A stretch of DNA of 64,000 bases from JBNLBS01 sp050303415 (GTDB taxonomy: Bacteria > Pseudomonadota > Gammaproteobacteria > Methylococcales > Methylomonadaceae), in NCBI GenBank assembly GCA_050303415.1, contig JBNLBS010000014.1, positions 1 to 64,000 on the forward strand, in the 5' to 3' direction. Below the pieces are notes generated by a model. The model saw only the letters and a program-made list of their open reading frames with translations. It had not been told where the DNA came from and made no database searches. Position 1 is the stretch's first letter, and each line of letters opens with the position of its first letter. Both the position numbers and the translations under genes were made by a program. Shown piece after piece: positions 24,287 to 32,775 of this stretch.

Positions 24287-25870
24287 CTATTTTTGCGTAA
24301 CCCAAACTGAAGTTAAATTAAGTTTCTTTTTCAACTTTTCCGCTTCAGCAGACGCTTTTTCTTTTGTTTTAAAGCCGGTAACTCTTAATCTGTGCCAGGT
24401 CACCCCTTTGATTTGAACCGGAGTGACTTCCACAGACACACCCTGCTTCTCATATTCTGCCGCCTTTCTCTTCGCATACCAGGCTTGTTTAAAAGAAACC
24501 AGTACTACAGACCAGTCAGCTTTAATGACCTTTTTAGCCGACTTTCTTGCTGATACAGTACGACGCTTTTCTAATGTCCCAATCTTTTCCTGTAATAAAA
24601 GAACGTCTGCATTCATTTTTTCCTGCTTGGCCACTAATTCAGCAACATCATCACGCAGGGTAGCGACTACGGCACCGGTTTCATCCAGTTTGGCCTTATT
24701 GACCAGCTGCTGCACCCGTTTATTTAAAGCACCTAGGTTAGTGTTATTGTCTTCCAATGCATCTTTTACCGCTAAAACCTCTTTATAGGTGTTTTGCTCA
24801 AGAATACTTTGAACCTGTTCTGTTAAATTAGTGACTTGCGTATTATCGAGCCCAATAAATGCAACGCCCGCGACAGCAAGTAGAGCAACAATTGCAAAAG
24901 CTAAGGCAATATAACTCAATACCGGCTTCTTCTTACCCGCTATAGACTGTATTTTATTAATTTTTTTCTGTTCGGCCTGCAATTGTTCAATGGTTTTTAG
25001 CGTTTCTTCATCCATTGAAGCGGTAACACCCCCTGTGGATGTTCCGGTTAATTCTTCCTTTAAAATTTCCTGTTCGGCTTTTAACTGTATTACTTCGGCT
25101 TTTAAACCTTCAACCATTTCAACAAAAGCATCAGAGATTTCCGTTGAATTTGATAGTAGTTCTTCAATTGGCTCTGGTTCCGGTTCGGGCTCAAGTTCTG
25201 GTTCGGATTCGGGTTCAAGCCCTTCCAACGGCTCTTCATCGTTATCATCTGAAAATTCGTCAATAGTTGAAGTGGAAAAACCGGCTTCATCATTGGTAAG
25301 ATCATCGATTAAATCGCTTAATTCATCATTTTTTTCATTAACTTGCGTAATAATCGTGTCATCTTCAGAAGAAATATCGAACTCTGATATATCGAATTCT
25401 TGATCCGGTATATTATTTTGTTCAGCAGGAATTGAATCCGGTTCTGATGACCCATCTTCCAGTTCGGAATTTGTTTCCGCTTCTGGTAAACTTTCATCCA
25501 TAGTATCTGTAAAATCATTCTTCCTGACTGATTCGATATCCTCCAAACGTGTCACATCATTAAACAGTTCGTTTATATCGGCTAAATCATCACTTCCATC
25601 GGACTCTTCCTGATCAGAAAACTCGTCATTCAGTTCATCCATTTTTGCAGCCTCGACAATTTCCTCATCATCAGCAAATTCATCCTCTGCAAATTCATCC
25701 TCTGCAAATTCATCATCCATTAATAACTGATCTATCGCATCGTCATCATTCATTAATGAATCATCATCTTTATCAGGCTCACTACCAGCAACATTGTCCA
25801 GTATCATATCCAGCTCATCATCTAAACTTTTTGCGCTGTTATCCTGTTGATTATCTGTATTTTCAGCCAT
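24287..25870 (-). CDS. acidic SPOR-domain membrane protein
   Basis: 527 residues. The first ~320 are very acidic and low in complexity, with EDEFAEDEFADDEE and a Glu-Pro run (PELEPEPEPEP). One TM helix lies at ~324-346 (ALAFAIVALLAVAGVAFIGL). A coiled-coil region with LNKRVQQLV and LLLQEKIGTLE follows, and the last ~80 residues are a SPOR domain (ADWSVVLVSFKQAWYAKRKA to the end). SPOR domains bind denuded peptidoglycan at division sites, so the C-terminus is periplasmic and the acidic part cytosolic. A division or envelope role is inferred. Confidence 0.8.
   Translation of the reverse strand: MAENTDNQQDNSAKSLDDELDMILDNVAGSEPDKDDDSLMNDDDAIDQLLMDDEFAEDEFAEDEFADDEEIVEAAKMDELNDEFSDQEESDGSDDLADINELFNDVTRLEDIESVRKNDFTDTMDESLPEAETNSELEDGSSEPDSIPAEQNNIPDQEFDISEFDISSEDDTIITQVNEKNDELSDLIDDLTNDEAGFSTSTIDEFSDDNDEEPLEGLEPESEPELEPEPEPEPIEELLSNSTEISDAFVEMVEGLKAEVIQLKAEQEILKEELTGTSTGGVTASMDEETLKTIEQLQAEQKKINKIQSIAGKKKPVLSYIALAFAIVALLAVAGVAFIGLDNTQVTNLTEQVQSILEQNTYKEVLAVKDALEDNNTNLGALNKRVQQLVNKAKLDETGAVVATLRDDVAELVAKQEKMNADVLLLQEKIGTLEKRRTVSARKSAKKVIKADWSVVLVSFKQAWYAKRKAAEYEKQGVSVEVTPVQIKGVTWHRLRVTGFKTKEKASAEAEKLKKKLNLTSVWVTQK
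25672..25720. repeat. tandem repeat in the acidic region of the SPOR gene
   Basis: A 15-base unit containing GCAAATTCATCCTCT is repeated about three times and encodes EDEFA units. Such repeats can gain or lose copies in frame. The Glu-Pro stretch near 25165-25225 is a second simple-repeat zone. Confidence 0.7.
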
Positions 25871-25909
25871 AGTTACATTGCCATAGAGATCGAATTAGTT
25901 TTTGTGTTA

Positions 25910-25938
25910 ATTATAGAAGGCTTAATAAAGTTTGTTGA
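25910..25938 (-). promoter_or_regulatory. candidate promoter of the SPOR gene
   Basis: On the minus strand TCAACA (25933-25938), a 17-base spacer and a perfect TATAAT (25910-25915). The leader to the ATG at 25870 would be about 33 bases. Confidence 0.45.
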
Positions 25939-26035
25939 TTAAAATCGTCCTGATGACAATTTCGCGGATCGAAACTCATAAAGACAGTTTATTTTGATGA
26001 TACACTTAATAAAAAAATTTCAACATTAAAAAAAT

Positions 26036-26560
26036 ATGCAACTGATTATCAACGCCTTAGGTGATAACAAAACCCATTATCTGGATAAACTGTTAGCAGC
26101 TATCTCTGATTCCAAATGCAATACCAGTGAAATTCGCTTAACCAAGCTCAATTTTGCAACCTCCGCTTATCTATTGATCGATGGTAAATGGAACCATATT
26201 GCAAAACTGGAAAATACCTTAGATGCAATTCAAAAACAATTGAATGTCAGCATTCAAACGTTGCGTTCAGAACACAAATCCACTGAAATGGCAGGCATAC
26301 CCTATACCCTGGAAGCAATATCGCTGGAAAAAGAAAACATTATTCCGGATATTTGTGTTTTTTTATTACAACGTGGTATTACGATTGTCGATATAACCGG
26401 CAGCAGTTATCATCCAAGTTATATTGATACTCCAGTCTTTAGCTGCAAATTTATTATTACTATCCCACCAGTCCAGCGCCTGTTAGCATTACGCGAAGAA
26501 TTTATGGACCTTTGCGATCAATTGAATATTGATGCTATTTTGGAACCCATTAAACAATAA
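26036..26560 (+). CDS. gcvR: GcvR-like ACT-domain regulator
   Basis: 174 residues with two ACT-like halves and no DNA-binding domain. The second half, ISLEKENIIPDICVFLLQRG, then ITIVDITGSSY, is typical of the glycine cleavage repressor family. In E. coli GcvR binds GcvA and blocks gcv expression when glycine is low. The gcvR-bcp order here is the E. coli order. No gcvA or gcv operon is in the window. Confidence 0.75.
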   Translation: MQLIINALGDNKTHYLDKLLAAISDSKCNTSEIRLTKLNFATSAYLLIDGKWNHIAKLENTLDAIQKQLNVSIQTLRSEHKSTEMAGIPYTLEAISLEKENIIPDICVFLLQRGITIVDITGSSYHPSYIDTPVFSCKFIITIPPVQRLLALREEFMDLCDQLNIDAILEPIKQ

Positions 26561-26583
26561 CCAAAATCTTTTATGGCTTGGCC

Positions 26584-26611
26584 TTTACCATTAATTCATT
26601 TTTGGTATTAT
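26584..26611 (+). promoter_or_regulatory. candidate promoter of bcp
   Basis: TTTACC (26584-26589), a 16-base spacer and TATTAT (26606-26611) lie about 60 bases before the bcp ATG. Confidence 0.4.
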
Positions 26612-26670
26612 GCTAAAAAAAACAGGTAATACTGCCCTCTTACCGACAAACAACGATTAAAAGGTTATTT

Positions 26671-27144
26671 ATGTCTACAATCAGTATAGGACAATCGGTT
26701 CCGGACTTTGAAGCCGCTGCGACAGGCGACAAAAACATTAAACTTTCCGACTTATCCGGTAAAAATATCATTCTTTATTTCTATCCCAGGGATAACACAC
26801 CGGGCTGCACCCAAGAGGGCAAGGATTTTAGAGATAATATTGATCAGTTTAATGCACTTAACACCGTTATTTTAGGTGTTTCCCGCGACAGTGTTCGAGT
26901 TCATGAAGGCTTTAAAAGTAAACATGAGTTTCCTTTTGACTTGTTGTCAGACCCTGATGAAAAGCTTTGCCAACTGTTCGATGTCATCAAAATGAAAAAT
27001 ATGTATGGCAAACAGGTTCGTGGAATTGAACGTAGTACTTTTTTAATTGACAGCCAAGGGAAACTTATCAAGGCTTGGCGTAAAGTAAAAGTGAAAACCC
27101 ATATCGCCGAAGTAGTGCAGTTTTTACAAGAACAGAATAGCTGA
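26671..27144 (+). CDS. bcp: thiol peroxidase Bcp (PrxQ-type peroxiredoxin)
   Basis: 157 residues. The peroxidatic Cys46 lies in YPRDNTPGCTQEG, and DLLSDPDEKLC and GIERSTFLID are further family marks. The resolving Cys five residues on (E. coli CTVQAC) is missing: the sequence is CTQEGK. The only other Cys seen is Cys100, so it may act as a one-Cys enzyme or use that residue. It reduces peroxides with thioredoxin. Start ATG with AAGG upstream. Confidence 0.92.
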   Translation: MSTISIGQSVPDFEAAATGDKNIKLSDLSGKNIILYFYPRDNTPGCTQEGKDFRDNIDQFNALNTVILGVSRDSVRVHEGFKSKHEFPFDLLSDPDEKLCQLFDVIKMKNMYGKQVRGIERSTFLIDSQGKLIKAWRKVKVKTHIAEVVQFLQEQNS

Positions 27145-27149
27145 TCATT

Positions 27150-28568
27150 ATGAACATTCAGAACCCAACGGATAAAAAGCTTTTTGTTTTAGACACAAAT
27201 GTTTTAATGCATGACCCCACCTCGTTATTCAGGTTTCAGGAACATAATATTTTTATCCCGATGATCGTTTTGGAAGAACTGGATCATGGCAAGATAGGCT
27301 TAACCGAAGTAGCACGAAATGCCCGCCAGGTCAGTCGTTTTCTGGATGAACTTATTCATGACGCCTCCCCTCAGCATATCAAGGACGGATTGCTTTTATC
27401 TCGTATTGAACATGGCAAAAAACAGGACTTGGAACTTGATGGCCGGCTTTATTTTCAAACCAGCCAACTGACTTCCATGTTGCCTAAATATCTGCCTGGA
27501 GAAAAAGCGGACAATTCCATTTTGAATATTGTCCTCGCCTTATCAAAGCAACTGTCGGAAACAAAAGTGATATTGGTATCAAAAGATATCAATATGCGTA
27601 TTAAAGCCACCGCGTTGGAATTGACCGCTGAAGACTATCATAATGACCAGACCCTGGAAGATATCGACCTGCTCTATAGCGGAACCACACGCCTGGCTGA
27701 TGATTTCTGGGAAAAGCATGGCAGTAAAATGGAATCATGGCAGGATCAGGGAAGAACCTTCTATAAACTGGAAGGCGACTTTGTTTCCGAATGGTTTCCA
27801 AATCAGTATTTGTATATGGAGGATGTATCCAATTTTGAGGCCATAGTCAGGTCATGCGATGGTCAACAGGCCACATTGGAATTAGCCAAGGACTATCGCT
27901 CTACCCACAATAATGTTTGGGGAATCAGTGCAAAAAACAGAGAGCAGAATTTTGCCCTCAATGTTCTGCTTGACCCTGACATTGACTTTGTTACCCTGCT
28001 GGGTACTGCGGGAACCGGAAAAACCCTACTGGCCCTGGCTGCAGGCTTAACCCTAACTATGGAACAAAAGCTATATCAGGAAATCATTATGACCCGACAG
28101 ACAATTCCTGTCGGTGAAGACATTGGTTTTCTGCCGGGTACCGAAGAGGAGAAAATGGCACCCTGGATGGGAGCATTAATGGATAATCTGGAATTATTAA
28201 GCAGCAGCTCAGAGCCAAGCAATGATTGGGAACAAAAAACCGGCAATACCCTGCTCATGAACCGTATCAAAATACGCTCACTGAACTTTATGCGTGGCCG
28301 CACCTTTCTCAATCGTTTTTTAATTATTGACGAAGCGCAAAACCTGACGTCAAAACAAATGAAAACCTTGATAACTCGTGCGGGTCCAAATACAAAAGTC
28401 ATTTGCATAGGCAATTTAGCCCAAATTGACTCACCTTATTTAACTGCAACAACATCCGGCCTGACTTATATAGTTGACCGCTTTAAAACCTGGGAGCACG
28501 GTGCACATATCACCCTCCAACAAGGTGAACGCTCTCGTTTAGCAGACTACGCGGCAGAAATTTTATAA
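27150..28568 (+). CDS. PhoH-like PIN-ATPase (PhoH2 type)
   Basis: 472 residues. The N-terminal PIN ribonuclease domain begins FVLDTNVLMHDP, with LEELDHGKIG carrying further acids. The C-terminal PhoH ATPase has Walker A GTAGTGKT (~284) and Walker B FLIIDEAQN (~389), with TRAGPNTKVICIGN behind it. PIN-PhoH fusions are RNA-unwinding and cutting proteins. Five bases after bcp, so probably co-transcribed; no toxin-antitoxin-like partner is seen. Confidence 0.9.
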   Translation: MNIQNPTDKKLFVLDTNVLMHDPTSLFRFQEHNIFIPMIVLEELDHGKIGLTEVARNARQVSRFLDELIHDASPQHIKDGLLLSRIEHGKKQDLELDGRLYFQTSQLTSMLPKYLPGEKADNSILNIVLALSKQLSETKVILVSKDINMRIKATALELTAEDYHNDQTLEDIDLLYSGTTRLADDFWEKHGSKMESWQDQGRTFYKLEGDFVSEWFPNQYLYMEDVSNFEAIVRSCDGQQATLELAKDYRSTHNNVWGISAKNREQNFALNVLLDPDIDFVTLLGTAGTGKTLLALAAGLTLTMEQKLYQEIIMTRQTIPVGEDIGFLPGTEEEKMAPWMGALMDNLELLSSSSEPSNDWEQKTGNTLLMNRIKIRSLNFMRGRTFLNRFLIIDEAQNLTSKQMKTLITRAGPNTKVICIGNLAQIDSPYLTATTSGLTYIVDRFKTWEHGAHITLQQGERSRLADYAAEIL

Positions 28569-28572
28569 ATCG

Positions 28573-29673
28573 TTAATAAACAATATCTGTAGAATCATTG
28601 CCAATTCTAGGCCAGGCAGTTAATACCGCTTTAACGACAGTTGCCAAAGGAATGGCAAAAAATACCCCCCAAAACCCCCATAGGCCGCCAAAAAGTAAAA
28701 TAGCGACAATGATGGCGATGGGATGCAGGTTTACCGCCTCGGAAAATAGCAACGGTACCAATACAACCCCATCAAAAGCCTGTATTACTGAGTAGGCAAT
28801 TGCAACATACATAAAATCATCCACTTTCAGACCCCATTGAAAGTAGGCCACGGCTATCACAGGAAAAGTCACTAACGTAGCGCCCACATAAGGAATAATC
28901 ACTGACAACCCCATCAAAACAGATAGTAACATCGCATAATTTAAGCCCAGAATGGAGAAAGTTACATAACTGATAGACCAGAGAATAAAAACTTCAACAA
29001 ATTTTCCTCTAACATAATTACCCATTTGCATATCAACTTCATTCCAAACCCGCACGGTTAAATGCCTTTCTCGGGGCAAGAACTGTAGGAACCAGTCTAT
29101 TAAAAGTGTTTTATCCTTTAAAAAGAAAAAGATCATCAGGGGCACTAAAAACATATACACAACCGCTGTCACCAAACCTACAACGGATGCGGCTGACATT
29201 GACAACAAACTCTGCCCATAGAGCAATAGCTCCTTTTGTACCGACAACATGATTTCCCGAATTCTGATTTCTGAAATAAACTGAGGATACATTTGAGGTA
29301 ATAATAAAATCTCAGCCTGCAGGCGTTTAGTTATCTCAGGCAAATGCTGAATTAATTCGACCGCCTGTTCGGTTACCACCGGCATTAAAAAGAACAGCAC
29401 AAACCCCAAACCGGCCATAAACAAGGAGAAAACAAGATAAACCGCCATCAAACGTGGAGTTTTTTTATTTTCCAGCATGCAGACCAGCCCTTCTAGCAAA
29501 TAGGCCAAAACGATGGAAGCAAAAACCGGCATCAATAATTCCGATAGAAAATAAATTAACAGGAATGCTATTAATAAAATAATAGCTAAGGCAAAAGCCT
29601 GCGAATTAGGTAAAAACCTCCTGAAAAAATTTTTAATGAAGGTAAAATTGTATTGATCTGCTTGTGTCGTCAT
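28573..29673 (-). CDS. AI-2E family transporter (PerM-like)
   Basis: 366 residues with about eight hydrophobic segments: LAIILLIAFLLIYFLSELLM near the start, a central amphipathic loop region (ELIQHLPEITKRLQAEILLL), and LHPIAIIVAILLFGGLWGFW near the end. The LHPIxxxxxxLxGG pattern is the family mark. The family exports small molecules or, in some members, exchanges Na+ for H+; the substrate is open. Its 3' end is only four bases from that of the convergent PhoH-like gene. Confidence 0.85.
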   Translation of the reverse strand: MTTQADQYNFTFIKNFFRRFLPNSQAFALAIILLIAFLLIYFLSELLMPVFASIVLAYLLEGLVCMLENKKTPRLMAVYLVFSLFMAGLGFVLFFLMPVVTEQAVELIQHLPEITKRLQAEILLLPQMYPQFISEIRIREIMLSVQKELLLYGQSLLSMSAASVVGLVTAVVYMFLVPLMIFFFLKDKTLLIDWFLQFLPRERHLTVRVWNEVDMQMGNYVRGKFVEVFILWSISYVTFSILGLNYAMLLSVLMGLSVIIPYVGATLVTFPVIAVAYFQWGLKVDDFMYVAIAYSVIQAFDGVVLVPLLFSEAVNLHPIAIIVAILLFGGLWGFWGVFFAIPLATVVKAVLTAWPRIGNDSTDIVY

Positions 29674-29788
29674 TTTTTATTATATTTATGTTTTTTAAGC
29701 TATCCTAACAATGTTAGGGACACGGCTTTTCGGCTTTTGCCCGGCCAAGCACATTTTAGCAACAAATCACAGACACAAGTGGGTTTTT

Positions 29789-30246
29789 ATGCTCAAAAAA
29801 AATAAAAAAATCATTCCCTTTTTTTTCTGTTGTATAATTTTTGCCATGACTGATATAAAAAACACTCAAGCAACTGATAAAAAAAAACTTTATCGCCCTG
29901 CCCCAACACGCCAAACTGTGTTTCCAGCTTAAGTTATAAAAAATCCCAATATGCGCGACCTTTCCGTATAAATATAGTACCGGAAAAGGCCTGGCCAAAA
30001 ATCACTGCGTTAATTGAGTCCATAGAAAGAACAAAATTGGTAGAAGCCGATGAGCACTACCTGCATTTTGAATTTACCAGCCGAATTTTTCGTTTTGTTG
30101 ATGATTTTGAACTTCTTTTAAACGAAGAACAGAACATTATTCATATCAAGTCAGCCTCGCGAGTTGGTTATAGTGACCTGGGTGCCAACCGTAAACGTGT
30201 TGAAAAAATTCGTATAATGCTGCAACAAGCCCATATCATTAAATAA
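29789..30246 (+). pseudogene. DUF1499 exported protein, frameshifted in an A9 run
   Basis: From the ATG at 29789 a signal-like peptide (KIIPFFFCCIIFAMT) is read to KKKLYR and then to a stop at 29932. The DUF1499 domain continues one frame over: PCPNTPNCVSSLSYKKSQYA, WPKITALIESIER, FEFTSRIFRFVDDFELL and SASRVGYSDLGANRKRVEKI, ending at 30246. The break is at nine A (29879-29887); ten A would join the frames. This may be a real mutation, a sequencing error in a homopolymer, or slippage by RNA polymerase. Everything else in both parts is well kept. The function of DUF1499 proteins is unknown. Confidence 0.8.
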
Positions 30247-30255
30247 ACCAAGACT

Positions 30256-31530
30256 ATGCGTTCGCTAACCGGATATTTATGTTTTTTACTTCTCAGCAGC
30301 AGTGCATTAGCCCAGGAAAACACGCAGACTTTAACACTGGAGAAAGCGCTGGCAATTGCTCTGCAAAACAACCCCAATCTTGCTCAAATACAGGCTGGCG
30401 CTAAAGCCCTGGAAAGCATCCCATCCCAACTTGGTAGTCTGCCAGACCCCGTTATCAGCTTTAATGCATTAAACCTGCCTGTCGACAGTTTTAAAACCAC
30501 TCAGGAAAATATGACCCAGCTCCAGTTGGGCATTACGCAACAACTCCCTTTCCCGGGGAAACTGGCGCTTAAACAACAATCTGCCGAACACGAGTCAATT
30601 ACAGCTAATTTTAATGTCATTGAAATGCGCTGGTGGCTAAAACAATCCGTTAAACACACTTGGTGGCTGATATTTTATCTTGATAAAGCTCTCGAGATCA
30701 TTGATAACAATCAACTCTTACTTGAGCAATTTGTTAAAACCGCAAGCACCAAATATGAAGTCGGTGAAGGATTACAGCAGGATGTATTACTGGCACAACA
30801 GGAATTGGCAAAACTACTGGAAGATAAAATAAAATTCACCGGTTTACGCAAAAATGCCAACATCCAATTAAATATTTTAATGGCTACGCCCACGCAGCAA
30901 GAGATCACCTTGCCGGACAAAGTATCTGACGCCTTGCCGAATATAGCCTCTGAATCGCAATTATATTCCACTGCGGATCACTACAGGGCTTTATTATCCA
31001 GTAAACAGCACTCGATCAAAGCGGCCGAATCACGTCTGGAATTGGCCCAAAAGGGCTATCTACCGGATTTTACTCTGGGGGCATATTATGGTTTTCGTGA
31101 TGATATGAGCAACGGACAAGACCGGGACGATTTTTTAAGCATGAAACTATCAATGAATGTCCCCATTTTTGCCAACCAAAAACAGGCTAAAGCAATCGAT
31201 CAACGTGCCAGTGAACTGATGCAAAAAAAATATGCCTTACTTGATGAGAAGAATACGATAAAAGGGCAGATTTCACAGTATTACAATGAATATCAGCGCG
31301 CTAAAGAGAGAAATATTCTGTTTAAAAGCGGCATCATTCCACAGGCCAGACAGACGGTTGCCTCCATGCTTTCAGGCTATCAAGTCAACAAAGTGGATTT
31401 TTTAAATTTAATCCGCAGTCAAATCTCGCTGCTTAATTATGAAATGCAATATTGGAAAACACTGGCTGAAGCTAATCAATTTCTGGCTAAATTAGTCAGT
31501 TCGGTCGGTAGTGAAGAAATTTATGATTAA
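30256..31530 (+). CDS. outer-membrane channel of heavy-metal efflux (CusC/CzcC-like)
   Basis: 424 residues. A signal peptide (~19 residues, ending ALA) is followed by two TolC-type repeats: LTLEKALAIALQNNPNLAQI, and later YRALLSSKQHSIKAAESRLE. Long amphipathic helices form the periplasmic tunnel. It is the first gene of a channel-adaptor-pump operon and overlaps the adaptor gene by eight bases. As a TolC-like trimer it lets metal ions leave through the outer membrane. Confidence 0.88.
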   Translation: MRSLTGYLCFLLLSSSALAQENTQTLTLEKALAIALQNNPNLAQIQAGAKALESIPSQLGSLPDPVISFNALNLPVDSFKTTQENMTQLQLGITQQLPFPGKLALKQQSAEHESITANFNVIEMRWWLKQSVKHTWWLIFYLDKALEIIDNNQLLLEQFVKTASTKYEVGEGLQQDVLLAQQELAKLLEDKIKFTGLRKNANIQLNILMATPTQQEITLPDKVSDALPNIASESQLYSTADHYRALLSSKQHSIKAAESRLELAQKGYLPDFTLGAYYGFRDDMSNGQDRDDFLSMKLSMNVPIFANQKQAKAIDQRASELMQKKYALLDEKNTIKGQISQYYNEYQRAKERNILFKSGIIPQARQTVASMLSGYQVNKVDFLNLIRSQISLLNYEMQYWKTLAEANQFLAKLVSSVGSEEIYD

Positions 31531-32770
31531 ACAAATAGCCATTTCTATAGTATTGATGCTGCTGGCAGCCGGGGCCGGATTCTGGTTTGCGACCTGGCAA
31601 ACTCAGCAACAACTGGACAACAGTCCAAAAGCGGTCAAGAAACCTTTGTTTTATCGTAATCCAATGAACCCGGAAATTACTTCACCCACACCAGCCAAAG
31701 ATGAAATGGGGATGAGTTATATTCCAGTATATAGTGAAACCGACAAGCCTGAGCTAACCGGCACGGTGACTTTAGATCATGCGACTGCGGACTATATTGG
31801 CGTTAAGAGTGAGCCAGCGCAAAGAACAACACTGTCGCATATTATTCATACGGTCGGGCGAGTAGCTTTTGATGAAGAACGTATGGTACATGTACACCCT
31901 AAAATTGAAGGCTGGATAGAGCATATGTTTATCGATAAAACCGGCCAGTGGGTAAAACAAAATGATGTCCTTTTAAGTATATATTCGCCTCAACTGGTTG
32001 CCAGTCAACAGGAATATATTCTGGCACTGAATAACCGTAAGGCATTAAGCAAAAGTCCAATTGAAAGCATACGCCAAGGGGCAAAAGACTTAGTTAAAAG
32101 CTCACACTCCCGCTTACAATTACTGGATGTGCCTGAGCACCAAATCAGACAGCTGGCCAAGACCCAGAAGATCATGAAAAGCCTGCATTTACACTCACCG
32201 GCAGATGGCATCGTGATTAAGATAGGGGCGCGTGAAGGCCAATACATTACCCCGTCCACAGAACTCTATATGATCGCCGACCTGTCACATGTATGGGTTT
32301 ATGCCGATATTTACGAATATGAACTGCCCTGGGTAAAACAAGGCGATAGTGTGGAAATGCGCTTAACAGGTGTCCCGGGACGAGTTTTTAAAGGCAGCCT
32401 GGACTACGTATACCCTTATGCCGAAGCAAAAACCAGGACAGTTAAAGTACGCCTGGAATTTGACAATCCGGAGCTACAATTAAAGCCCGATATGTTTAGT
32501 GAAATTACCATTCATAGCAGTAAACAAGTCAATGTCATTGTTATCCAGGAACAAGCCATAATTCGTTCAGGTTTTCGCAACCAGGTTTTTGTTGTAAAAG
32601 ACCAGGGTAAATATGAACCCAGACAGGTAACAATAGGCCTCGCTTCCAATGGTAAAGTTGCAATTAAGGAAGGCATTAAGGAAGGAGAACGCGTGGTGAC
32701 CTCGGCCCAGTTTCTAATTGACTCCGAATCAAAATTACGCGAAGCCACCGATAAGATGATGACGCGCTAA
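31523..32770 (+). CDS. cusB: periplasmic adaptor of Cu/Ag efflux (CusB-like)
   Basis: About 415 residues from the ATG at 31523. After an N-terminal TM anchor comes a methionine-rich heavy-metal-binding segment, FYRNPMNPEI then KDEMGMSYIPVY, as in CusB. The barrel-sandwich hybrid, a short helical hairpin (~145-190), the beta-barrel (ADLSHVWVYADIYEYELPWV) and a membrane-proximal domain (VIVIQEQAIIRSGFRNQVFV) follow. It links pump and channel and hands over Cu(I) or Ag(I). A frame four codons longer begins with GTG. Confidence 0.88.
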   Translation: MIKQIAISIVLMLLAAGAGFWFATWQTQQQLDNSPKAVKKPLFYRNPMNPEITSPTPAKDEMGMSYIPVYSETDKPELTGTVTLDHATADYIGVKSEPAQRTTLSHIIHTVGRVAFDEERMVHVHPKIEGWIEHMFIDKTGQWVKQNDVLLSIYSPQLVASQQEYILALNNRKALSKSPIESIRQGAKDLVKSSHSRLQLLDVPEHQIRQLAKTQKIMKSLHLHSPADGIVIKIGAREGQYITPSTELYMIADLSHVWVYADIYEYELPWVKQGDSVEMRLTGVPGRVFKGSLDYVYPYAEAKTRTVKVRLEFDNPELQLKPDMFSEITIHSSKQVNVIVIQEQAIIRSGFRNQVFVVKDQGKYEPRQVTIGLASNGKVAIKEGIKEGERVVTSAQFLIDSESKLREATDKMMTR

Positions 32771-32775
32771 AACTC

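Noticed and set aside
24990..25403. Ser-rich plus-strand frame of 137 codons
   Set aside because: It mirrors the acidic low-complexity part of the SPOR gene on the other strand; Asp/Glu codons read backwards give Ser/Val.
25165..25720. Simple repeats as a possible CRISPR array
   Set aside because: The units are short, adjacent, without spacers, and encode EDEFA or Glu-Pro in frame.
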